The notes beneath the pieces are model-generated. The model worked only from the letters and a program-made list of their open reading frames with translations, was not told where the DNA came from and ran no database searches. A program made the translations under genes and the position numbers. Positions 1 to 5,391 of a stretch of 5,393 nucleotides of DNA are shown here, piece after piece; position 1 is the stretch's first letter, and the number at the start of each line of letters is the position of its first letter. The DNA is from an uncultured Lachnospiraceae bacterium (GTDB taxonomy: Bacteria > Bacillota > Clostridia > Lachnospirales > Lachnospiraceae). Location of the stretch: contig CAJUCK010000003.1 of the NCBI GenBank assembly GCA_910585395.1, forward strand, positions 84,538-89,930, in the 5' to 3' direction.

Positions 1-44
1 GTATTGGAGTTCTTCTTAATGTCAGTTCTCAATTTTGTAACCAA
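1..44 (-). CDS. Probable start of a VanS-like sensor histidine kinase (partial, runs off the window)
   Basis: A frame begins inside the last codons of the response regulator gene and stays open to the window edge. Possible starts are TTG at 44-42 and TTG at 32-30 in the same frame. From the first, the reading is MVTKLRTDIKKNSN. From memory, VanS of the VanA type begins MVIKLKNKKNDY, also from a TTG that overlaps the end of vanR, so both position and residues agree. A GGGGAG motif sits directly against the upstream TTG and 12 bases before the downstream one, so neither spacing is ideal and the exact start is uncertain. Only about 14 residues are visible and no kinase domain can be seen. The call rests on the overlap architecture and on the usual pairing of such regulators with a kinase. 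Confidence 0.5.
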   Translation of the reverse strand, partial: MVTKLRTDIKKNSN

Positions 45-723
45 CTCCCCAGATAGTCTTAATATATTTCGGCCTCTCTACAGAATCATTCATTTTCTCC
101 CGCAGATGACGGATATGAACGGTAATGGTATTATTGCTCTTACTATAATATTCATCCTGCCATATTTCATGGAACAGCTCTTCTGAGCTTACCACCTCAC
201 CTTTGCGCTGACATAAAATTTTCAGAATAGAAAACTCTGTGGGCGTCAGTACCAGCGGTTTCTCATCAAGTCTGCACTCATGGGTCCTGATATTCATCAC
301 CAGTCCTCCATGTACCAGAAGAGACGGATCTGTCTCCTCTGGTACTGAATTCTGGTTATATCGTTTATAACGGCGGATCTGCGCTTTCACTCGTGCTACC
401 AGCTCCAGCGGACGAAAGGGTTTTGTCATATAATCATCTGCCCCCAGCATCAGTCCTCGAATCTTGTCAATTTCTTCATCCTTTGCCGTCAGCATAATAA
501 CTGGATAATTATGGCTTTTGCGAATTTCCTTACACAGCTCAAGCCCGCTGATCCCCGGAATCATAATGTCCAAAATTGCAAGGTCAAACTCTACATTTTC
601 TATCTGTTCTAATGCATCTCTGGAGGAATAGCAGGCAGTCACTTGAAAATTTTCACTTTCCAGATAAAACGCCACCAGATCTGCTATCTCTTTTTCATCA
701 TCTACCACCAATATTTTCTCCAT
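22..723 (-). CDS. vanR: VanR-like OmpR/PhoB-family response regulator
   Basis: A two-component DNA-binding regulator of 233 residues, close to the length of VanR. The N-terminal receiver domain (about residues 3-115) has the acidic pair D8/D9, the phosphoacceptor D52 in the LAILDIMIPG stretch, T79 in IMLTAKD, and K101 in the TKPFRPLELVAR segment. The C-terminal winged-helix domain (about 135-232) has LTPTEFSILKIL, the recognition helix around NNTITVHIRHLREKMN, and the closing IKTIWGVGYKIEN. Many of these strings match what I remember of VanR from VanA-type operons almost word for word, so the VanR-type subfamily is well supported. Such regulators normally activate their own promoter and a target operon after phosphorylation by the partner kinase; the targets here are unknown. 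The ATG at 723 is preceded by AAGGAG with a 10-base spacer, slightly long. Many gut Clostridia are expected to carry VanR-like regulators without vancomycin resistance genes, so this gene alone does not indicate resistance. Confidence 0.92.
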   Translation of the reverse strand: MEKILVVDDEKEIADLVAFYLESENFQVTACYSSRDALEQIENVEFDLAILDIMIPGISGLELCKEIRKSHNYPVIMLTAKDEEIDKIRGLMLGADDYMTKPFRPLELVARVKAQIRRYKRYNQNSVPEETDPSLLVHGGLVMNIRTHECRLDEKPLVLTPTEFSILKILCQRKGEVVSSEELFHEIWQDEYYSKSNNTITVHIRHLREKMNDSVERPKYIKTIWGVGYKIEN

Positions 724-765
724 TACAGATTTTCTCCTTCCTGGATGAAATGATTTTGATACTAC

Positions 766-780
766 TGTTATAGTATAACA
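766..780. repeat. 15-base palindrome over the -10 element of the regulator promoter
   Basis: TGTTATA-G-TATAACA is a perfect inverted repeat with 7-base arms around a single central base. It covers the predicted -10 element of the response regulator gene. Such a position suits an operator for a dimeric protein, but the arms are nearly all A and T, and part of the symmetry may simply follow from the TATA-like promoter sequence. Confidence 0.45.
772..780 (-). promoter_or_regulatory. Probable extended -10 promoter of the VanR-like regulator
   Basis: On the minus strand the sequence reads TGTTATACT, an extended -10 element (TG, one base, TATACT). It lies about 50 bases before the start codon of the regulator, predicting initiation near 765 and a leader of roughly 42 bases. 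No convincing -35 hexamer is found 16-18 bases upstream, which fits an activator-dependent promoter. The element lies inside a 15-base palindrome (766-780), described separately. Confidence 0.5.
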
Positions 781-821
781 AACTCAGATTATGAAATCCT
801 CACTTATTTCCTTTTTTAATA

Positions 822-836
822 TTAAGATTTTCTTAA
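822..836. repeat. Palindromic TTAAGA/TCTTAA element with 11-base TTAA spacing; possible regulator site
   Basis: TTAAGA-TTT-TCTTAA is a perfect inverted repeat. Read as direct repeats on the minus strand, its two TTAA units start 11 bases apart, the one-turn spacing at which tandem OmpR/PhoB-family dimers usually bind. The element is centred near -64 relative to the predicted start of transcription of the VanR-like regulator, a reasonable place for an activator. Assignment as an autoregulatory binding site is inference; the region is AT-rich and chance matches are possible. Confidence 0.3.
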
Positions 837-870
837 ACACAGATATCAAATTTTATCTTTGCGAACAGAT

Positions 871-919
871 AGAAAAAGTGCATGTCTCGATATATTCAAT
901 CAAAACATACACTTTTTCT
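871..919 (-). terminator. Hairpin, probable terminator of the pur-AIM24 transcript
   Basis: Arms at 871-880 and 910-919 (AGAAAAAGTG and CACTTTTTCT) pair perfectly over 10 bp. After one C/A mismatch, 882-885 and 905-908 add 4 bp, leaving a 19-base loop. On the minus strand the T-rich run lies inside the 3' arm, preceded by A-rich sequence in the 5' arm. The hairpin starts about 59 bases after the stop of the AIM24-family gene and lies upstream of the next promoter, the expected place for an end signal. The low GC of the stem and the large loop make it an imperfect intrinsic terminator. It could act in both directions. Confidence 0.5.
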
Positions 920-977
920 CAATTTACCAAAAAATTTTTCTCACTCTCTGAGCCATACAAGCCTCTTTTGTATCAGC

Positions 978-1733
978 TTACAAAACAGGCGCCATCAAAA
1001 TCTTTCCTGTTCCACGGTAAACATTTACCAGTCCTTCTCCAGACACTGCTGAACCAAGCAGGCTCTTTGAAGATTTCTCTACTGTAAATTTCAGAGAATT
1101 GCTCCAGGCAATTGCCATATTTCCATCTATTTTTACCTCGTCATCCTCTAATTCAAATTCAATCAATTCTTCATAAGGCACTGGGCTCTCCAGCACGGCA
1201 ATTCCACTTCCAGTCAGCGCAAGGTTAAATAGTCCCTCGCCTCCCAAAGCTGCTGAGGACAGATTGCTCCGGGAAGTAACGTTTTGTTTGATGCTTCCTT
1301 CACAGGCAAGGAACAGCCCGTCCTCTAATACAATGCTGCCCCATTCTGCCACATCAATGAGAATTATGTGTTTAAAGGTGGGCTCCAGCATCAGAAGTCC
1401 GTGCCCGTTGTATTCTGGCTTCACGGTGGATTCTTTTGTAACTTTGGAGGCAATGGCTTTTCCGAAGAAATCCCCCACACCTTTGATACCGGAACCCATA
1501 GTAACATTTCCTGCCATCCACTGCATGGCGCCCGCCTGGAGCAGCCAGGGCGTTCCATTCAATTCAATCAATACCTGGCGTTTGCGGACGTTCATTTCTG
1601 CCGCATAATATGCGCTGATGGCATTGTCCTGTTTTACACTGAGGTCACGCTGGTATTCAAATACCTTGACAGGTCCTTTTTCCCCAATGATTTTCATATT
1701 CTGGTTGTCAAATAAATTATTGCACTTAATCAT
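978..1733 (-). CDS. AIM24-family (DUF124-like) protein
   Basis: A 251-residue protein that I assign to the AIM24/DUF124 family. The family's beta-rich fold is widespread in bacteria and its biochemical role there is poorly known; the yeast namesake is a mitochondrial protein. Visible hallmarks are the N-terminal YQRDLSVKQD segment, the LLQAGAMQWMAGNVTM stretch near residues 64-79, and two similar glycine-rich repeats: LGGEGLFNLALTGSG near 163-177 and VSGEGLVNVYRGTG near 230-243, each with a GEGL-x-N core. There is no signal peptide and no clear membrane segment, so it is probably cytoplasmic. The start at 1733 is chosen because AGGAGG (1743-1748) is 9 bases upstream of it but directly touches the ATG at 1742. 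The gene follows purD by 42 bases with no obvious terminator between, so it is probably co-transcribed with the purine genes. A role in purine metabolism is not implied by the sequence. Confidence 0.9.
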   Translation of the reverse strand: MIKCNNLFDNQNMKIIGEKGPVKVFEYQRDLSVKQDNAISAYYAAEMNVRKRQVLIELNGTPWLLQAGAMQWMAGNVTMGSGIKGVGDFFGKAIASKVTKESTVKPEYNGHGLLMLEPTFKHIILIDVAEWGSIVLEDGLFLACEGSIKQNVTSRSNLSSAALGGEGLFNLALTGSGIAVLESPVPYEELIEFELEDDEVKIDGNMAIAWSNSLKFTVEKSSKSLLGSAVSGEGLVNVYRGTGKILMAPVL

Positions 1734-1742
1734 AATTCCCAT

Positions 1743-1748
1743 CCTCCT
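1743..1748 (-). promoter_or_regulatory. Ribosome binding site that fixes the AIM24-family start
   Basis: The minus strand carries AGGAGG followed immediately by ATG at 1742-1740 (spacing zero, unusable) and then by an in-frame ATG at 1733-1731 with a 9-base spacer. Translation should therefore start at 1733, making the protein three residues shorter than the longest frame. Confidence 0.8.
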
Positions 1749-1775
1749 GTTTTCTTATGTGTCATCAATTTTCTC

Positions 1776-3047
1776 TTATGCTTCATCAATGGCCTTTCCA
1801 ATATCATGGCGCATATATTTGTTGTCAAATTCCACCCATTCTGCTGCCTTGTAAGCATTTGCACGCGCCTCTTTCAGATCCGTGCCCTTCGCTGTAATAC
1901 CAAGAACGCGGCCGCCATTTGTGACAATCTCACCTTCCTTTAAGGCTGTACCCGCATGGAAACAGTAATATCCCTCTTCTGTCTCAAACTTTTCCATGCC
2001 CTTTATAGGATATCCTTTTTCATAAGACACTGGATATCCGTCAGAGGCCAGCACCACGCAGACTGCCGCATTATCCTCAAACTGCAGATCTATCTCGTCC
2101 AGTGTTCCAGCCACGCACGCCTCCATCACCTCAATCATGTCATTCTTCATGCGGGGCAGCACAACTTGTGCCTCCGGATCCCCAAACCTGGCATTATACT
2201 CTAAGACCTTTGGCCCTTCTGCTGTCAGCATCAGCCCAAAGAAAATAATTCCCACAAAGGGACGGCCCTCCGCCGCCATAGCATCTACCGTTGCCTGATA
2301 GATATGTTTCTTACAAAATTCATCTACTTCCGGCGTATAGAAGGGGCTGGGCGAAAAAGTTCCCATTCCTCCTGTATTTAATCCCTGGTCGCCGTCTTGG
2401 GCACGCTTGTGATCCTGTGCAGAGGACATAATTTTGATGGTCTTTCCATCCACGAAGGACAATGCCGATACTTCGCGCCCCGTCATAAACTCTTCCACCA
2501 CCATTTGGTTTCCAGCAGAACCAAATTTCTTATCCTCCATAATCTCTTTTACCCCGGCTCTGGCTTCCTCTAAAGTATTGCAGATCAGCACCCCTTTTCC
2601 CAGAGCAAGTCCGTCTGCTTTCAGCACAATGGGCATTTTAGCATGTTCCAAATAGTCCAGAGCTTTTCCTGGATCGTCAAAGGTCTCATATCCTGCTGTG
2701 GGAATGTTGTATTTCTTCATCAGGTCTTTGGAAAACGCCTTGCTTCCCTCCAGAACTGCCGCATTTTTACGCGGGCCAAATACTTTCAGTCCTTCCGCCT
2801 CAAAAACATCAACTATACCGCCCACCAGTGGATCATCCATACCGATTATCGTAAAATCAATCTCTTTCTCTTTTGCAAAAGAAACCAGCTTGTCAAATTC
2901 CATGGCGCCAATAGGAACACATTCTGCAATCTGCCCGATTCCAGCATTTCCCGGCGCACAATAGATTTTCTCTACCTTGAGGCTTTTCGCTGCGCTCATG
3001 GCAATAGCATGTTCACGTCCGCCGCTTCCTACAATCAATACTTTCAT
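1776..3047 (-). CDS. purD: Phosphoribosylamine-glycine ligase (GAR synthetase)
   Basis: PurD joins glycine to 5-phosphoribosylamine with ATP hydrolysis, giving GAR, the second step of de novo purine synthesis in the cytoplasm. The 423-residue protein has the usual family length. Visible are the N-terminal GSGGREHA loop (residues 7-14), the APGNAG segment (31-36), the ATP-grasp motif KADGLALGKGV (143-153), the QDHKRAQDGDQGLNTGGMG stretch (211-229), and the metal- and ATP-binding NARFGDPEAQVVLPRM signature (285-300). IGMDDPLVGGIVD (68-80) replaces the more common GPE-type version of that loop. The ATG at 3047 is chosen because GGAGG lies 6 bases upstream and the protein then begins directly with MKVLIVGSGGREHA; a longer frame from a TTG at 3080 adds 11 residues not expected in the family. 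It follows purN by 65 bases and is the last purine gene of the cluster. Confidence 0.98.
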   Translation of the reverse strand: MKVLIVGSGGREHAIAMSAAKSLKVEKIYCAPGNAGIGQIAECVPIGAMEFDKLVSFAKEKEIDFTIIGMDDPLVGGIVDVFEAEGLKVFGPRKNAAVLEGSKAFSKDLMKKYNIPTAGYETFDDPGKALDYLEHAKMPIVLKADGLALGKGVLICNTLEEARAGVKEIMEDKKFGSAGNQMVVEEFMTGREVSALSFVDGKTIKIMSSAQDHKRAQDGDQGLNTGGMGTFSPSPFYTPEVDEFCKKHIYQATVDAMAAEGRPFVGIIFFGLMLTAEGPKVLEYNARFGDPEAQVVLPRMKNDMIEVMEACVAGTLDEIDLQFEDNAAVCVVLASDGYPVSYEKGYPIKGMEKFETEEGYYCFHAGTALKEGEIVTNGGRVLGITAKGTDLKEARANAYKAAEWVEFDNKYMRHDIGKAIDEA

Positions 3048-3053
3048 AGTTAT

Positions 3054-3058
3054 CCTCC
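3054..3058 (-). promoter_or_regulatory. Ribosome binding site that fixes the purD start
   Basis: GGAGG on the minus strand lies 6 bases before the ATG at 3047. It falls inside the longer alternative frame that would start with TTG at 3080, which argues that the TTG is not used. Confidence 0.8.
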
Positions 3059-3091
3059 ATTCTATGTATTCCCCCCGCAAACAGAACGTTC

Positions 3092-3114
3092 AAAAAGAAT
3101 TGACAGATTCTTTC
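3092..3114 (-). other. Weak hairpin with T-run in the purN-purD gap
   Basis: Directly after the purN coding end, AAGAAT and ATTCTT (3107-3112 and 3095-3100) pair around the 6-base loop CTGTCA, and a short T run follows on the minus strand. One further A-T pair and a G-U pair could extend the stem into the purN stop codon. With mostly A-T pairs it is too weak to be a strong terminator. It might slightly reduce readthrough or mark an RNA processing site, or mean nothing. Confidence 0.25.
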
Positions 3115-3757
3115 ACACTTCTTTATTTTCTTTCCTGCCGATCACTGTTCTTCCCTCTGTCACTGTAACTTTCCCATTCGCAATAAGATTAATAGCCTGG
3201 GGAAGAATGTTCCATTCCGCTTGCTCCATCACGCGTCTCTGTAAAATTTCCGGTGTGTCTCCTTCTTCTACCATCACAGGTTTCTGCAGAATAATCGGGC
3301 CTGTATCTGTGCCCTCATCCACAAAATGCACCGTTGCACCTGTCACTTTAACGCCCCGTTTCAAAACACCTTCATGCACTCTCAGTCCATAATAACCTGT
3401 TCCGCAGAAAGAAGGAATCAGAGATGGATGAATATTGATAATTCGGTTTCGATATTCCCGTATCATAATTTCCGGTATCACCACCAGAAAACCAGCAAGT
3501 ACAATTAAATCTGGCTGATAACTGCTGACTTGCTTCAACAATGCCTCGTTAAAACACTCACGGTTTTCAAATTGTTTAGGAGAAATACAAATACCTGCAA
3601 TCCCATGATCCTTTGCCCGCTGCAGTGCATAAGCGCCTGGATTATTACTGATAACCGCCTCTATCCTGGCATTGGTAATACTCCCATTAGAAATGGCATC
3701 TATGACTGCCTGCAGGTTCGTTCCGCCGCCAGACACGCAGACCACAATTTTTAACAT
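3113..3757 (-). CDS. purN: Phosphoribosylglycinamide formyltransferase (10-formyl-THF dependent)
   Basis: PurN transfers a formyl group from 10-formyltetrahydrofolate to GAR, giving FGAR (third step of purine synthesis). At 214 residues it matches the family. The substrate-phosphate loop CVSGGGTNLQAVIDA is at 7-21. The catalytic Asn and His are seen as N108 and H110 in INIHPSLIPSF, and the catalytic Asp is D151 in VDEGTDTGPII. The CGTGYYGLRVHEGVLKRG segment (118-135) is the expected region for folate and phosphate contacts. The start ATG at 3757 overlaps the purM stop by 7 bases. An AAAAGGAG ribosome binding site inside the end of purM (3765-3772) is 7 bases upstream, so the two genes are probably translationally coupled. 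The C-terminal tail is lysine- and glutamate-rich and carries no visible extra domain. Confidence 0.98.
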   Translation of the reverse strand: MLKIVVCVSGGGTNLQAVIDAISNGSITNARIEAVISNNPGAYALQRAKDHGIAGICISPKQFENRECFNEALLKQVSSYQPDLIVLAGFLVVIPEIMIREYRNRIINIHPSLIPSFCGTGYYGLRVHEGVLKRGVKVTGATVHFVDEGTDTGPIILQKPVMVEEGDTPEILQRRVMEQAEWNILPQAINLIANGKVTVTEGRTVIGRKENKEV

Positions 3758-4776
3758 AAGGTTACTCCTTTTTCTCCATCCTCTACTCTGCCGATTACAT
3801 AAGCCGTTTCACCTGCTGCTCTGACAGCTTCCAAGGTCTTATCTACATCTGCTGGATCTACGCTTAGCACCATGCCGATTCCCATATTATAGGTATTGTA
3901 CATCATTTCTTCTTCTACTTGACCCTCTCTTTTTATCATTTTGAAAACTGCAGGAATCTCATAACTGTTTTTCTCAATCACTGCATGCTTCCCTTCTGGC
4001 AGCATCCTGGGGACATTTTCATAAAAACCGCCGCCTGTTATATGGCTGCAGGCCAAAATACGCACTCCAGCTTCCTTAATGGAGCGCAGAGCTTTCACAT
4101 AGATTTTAGTGGGAGCCAGCAGCGCCTCTCCCAGGGTTTTTCCCAATTCCTCATGATATGTATTCAATGTCTCTTTATCCATTTTAAAAATCTTGCGCAC
4201 CAGAGAAAATCCATTGGAATGCACGCCAGAGCTTGTCATACCAATCAGCACATCCCCTGCCTTTAGATCCGCGCCAGTGATAATGTCTTTCTCATCCACT
4301 ACGCCCACCGCAAATCCGGCAAGGTCATACTCATCTTCCGGATAAAAACCTGGCATTTCCGCTGTTTCTCCGCCAATCAGCGCGGCATTGCTCTGTATGC
4401 ACCCCTCCGCCACGCCGCTTACAATGTCTGCAATCTTCTCTGGATAATTCTTGCCGCAGGCAATATAATCCAGGAAAAATAATGGTTCTCCGCCAGCACA
4501 GGCAATATCATTGACGCACATTGCCACACAGTCTATCCCGATGGTATTATGCTTGTCTAATAAAAAGGCAAGCTTTAGTTTCGTTCCTACACCATCTGTG
4601 CCAGACACCAGAGTGGGCTTCTCCATATCTTTGAATTTATCCATGGAAAATGCACCCGAAAATCCTCCCAGATTGGTAAGTACCTCTGGTCTCATGGTCT
4701 GCTGTACATGCTTTTTCATCAGCTCCACCGACCGATAGCCTGCTTCAATATCAACACCTGCATTCTTGTAATCCAT
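3751..4776 (-). CDS. purM: Phosphoribosylformylglycinamidine cyclo-ligase (AIR synthetase)
   Basis: PurM closes the imidazole ring, turning FGAM into AIR with ATP (fifth step). The 341-residue length is close to that of the E. coli enzyme. Family landmarks are YKNAGVDIEAG at the N terminus (3-13), the nucleotide-binding LVSGTDGVGTKLKLA (56-70), GIDCVAMCVNDIACAGGEPLFF (80-101, broken here only by normal residues), ALIGGETAEMPGFY (132-145), the SSGVHSNGFSLVR segment (182-194), HITGGGFYENVPRMLP (245-260) and the YNTYNMGIGM motif (293-302). The ATG at 4776 has AGGAGG 7 bases upstream. It follows purE by 45 bases with no terminator-like structure between, and its 3' end holds the ribosome binding site of purN. 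Confidence 0.98.
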   Translation of the reverse strand: MDYKNAGVDIEAGYRSVELMKKHVQQTMRPEVLTNLGGFSGAFSMDKFKDMEKPTLVSGTDGVGTKLKLAFLLDKHNTIGIDCVAMCVNDIACAGGEPLFFLDYIACGKNYPEKIADIVSGVAEGCIQSNAALIGGETAEMPGFYPEDEYDLAGFAVGVVDEKDIITGADLKAGDVLIGMTSSGVHSNGFSLVRKIFKMDKETLNTYHEELGKTLGEALLAPTKIYVKALRSIKEAGVRILACSHITGGGFYENVPRMLPEGKHAVIEKNSYEIPAVFKMIKREGQVEEEMMYNTYNMGIGMVLSVDPADVDKTLEAVRAAGETAYVIGRVEDGEKGVTLC

Positions 4777-4821
4777 TGCTTTTCCTCCTGTTTTATCTAA
4801 AAATTTAATTGTAAACAGTAA

Positions 4822-5322
4822 TTAATAATTCTTATATCCTACTTCCTGCAGCCTCACATCCTTAGCCTGCACCTGTTCCTTTAATTCGTCAGAATAATCT
4901 TTTAACTTCAAAAGAAGCTTATCATCACTTGTAGCAAGGATCTTTGCCGCCAGAAGGGCTGCGTTGGCGCCTCCGTTAATTGCCACAGTGGCAACTGGAA
5001 TTCCAGAAGGCATCTGCACAATAGAATACAATGAATCCCTTCCTCCCAGGGAAGTCGTATGCATAGGAATTCCGATTACCGGCATAGGGAAAATTGCTGC
5101 GCACATGCCTGGCAGATGCGCAGCCATGCCTGCTCCCGCGATAATCACCTTAAATCCCTTTTGCTCTGCTGATTTTGCATATTCAAAAAATACATCCGGT
5201 TCTCTGTGGGCAGAGATAATGGTCATTTCATATTCAATTCCCAGCTTTTCCAGGATTTCTGCTGCCTTTGCCATCACAGGCATGTCTGAATCACTGCCCA
5301 TAACAATTCCTATTTTTGCCAT
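4822..5322 (-). CDS. purE: PurE, N5-carboxyaminoimidazole ribonucleotide mutase (class I type)
   Basis: PurE produces CAIR, the sixth intermediate of purine synthesis. Class I enzymes rearrange N5-CAIR made by PurK. The protein is 166 residues from the start at 5322. It shows the GSDSD phosphate loop (10-14), SAHREPD with the catalytic His at residue 39 (37-43), AGAGMAAHLPGM (62-73) and DSLYSIVQMPSGIPVATVA (96-114), all class I features. The following AINGGANAALLA is two residues shorter than the E. coli AIGKAGAANAALLA loop, a form I associate with clostridial PurE proteins. Two adjacent ATG codons (5325 and 5322) are both possible: AGGAG is 5 bases before the first and 8 before the second, so the second is preferred. 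Longer frames would run into the promoter. No purK is seen in the window, so the carboxylating partner is elsewhere or missing. Confidence 0.97.
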   Translation of the reverse strand: MAKIGIVMGSDSDMPVMAKAAEILEKLGIEYEMTIISAHREPDVFFEYAKSAEQKGFKVIIAGAGMAAHLPGMCAAIFPMPVIGIPMHTTSLGGRDSLYSIVQMPSGIPVATVAINGGANAALLAAKILATSDDKLLLKLKDYSDELKEQVQAKDVRLQEVGYKNY

Positions 5323-5330
5323 CATAAATT

Positions 5331-5335
5331 CTCCT
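5331..5335 (-). promoter_or_regulatory. Ribosome binding site of purE
   Basis: AGGAG on the minus strand lies 8 bases before the ATG at 5322 and 5 before the ATG at 5325. This places the start at the MMAKIGIV position and excludes the upstream in-frame ATG codons, which lie on the promoter itself. Confidence 0.75.
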
Positions 5336-5350
5336 TTTCTTATGTTCTGC

Positions 5351-5391
5351 AGACATTTTAGCATAATACAGACAAAATTCAAAGACATTTT
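5351..5391. repeat. Direct repeat AGACATTTT flanking the purE promoter core
   Basis: The 9-base sequence AGACATTTT occurs at 5351-5359 and again at 5383-5391, starts 32 bases apart (about three helical turns). One copy overlaps the -10 element and the other abuts the -35 element. A third, shorter match (AGACA) lies between them at 5370-5374. The arrangement resembles a two-site operator, but no regulator can be named from the sequence. Confidence 0.4.
5355..5382 (-). promoter_or_regulatory. Probable promoter of the purE operon
   Basis: On the minus strand, TTGAAT (5377-5382) is followed after 16 bases by TAAAAT (5355-5360), which is preceded by TGC, giving an extended -10 element. Initiation is expected near 5348, leaving a leader of only about 25 bases. 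Such a short leader has no room for a purine riboswitch, and none of its conserved parts are seen here. Any regulation at this promoter would thus be at initiation, or come from a second promoter beyond the window. Confidence 0.6.

Noticed and set aside
1..723. Vancomycin resistance operon
   Set aside because: Only the regulator and the first codons of a kinase are visible. No ligase, dehydrogenase or peptidase genes are in the window, so a resistance claim is not supported.
951..978. Hairpin ATACAA/TTGTAT around GCCTCTT at the end of the AIM24-family gene, considered as the terminator
   Set aside because: The core stem is only 6 A/T-rich pairs and the T run on the minus strand is well separated from it. 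The hairpin at 871-919 is a better candidate.
791..1087. Plus-strand frame of 98 codons in the intergenic region
   Set aside because: It runs through the terminator-like hairpin and into the 3' end of the AIM24-family gene, has low-complexity Phe/Ser/Lys-rich sequence, and no convincing ribosome binding site.
1264..1715. Overlapping plus-strand open frames opposite the AIM24-family gene
   Set aside because: They are antisense to a well supported gene, lack a ribosome binding site and encode no recognisable motif.
3048..3080. Start of purD at the TTG at 3080
   Set aside because: It would add 11 residues before the conserved MKVLIVGSGGREHA start, and the ribosome binding site for the ATG at 3047 lies within that extension.
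2643..3392. Long open frame on the plus strand (249 codons) across the purN-purD junction
   Set aside because: It is antisense to two certain purine genes, has no recognisable domain, and its composition follows the reverse complement of purD and purN codons. I treat it as a chance frame.
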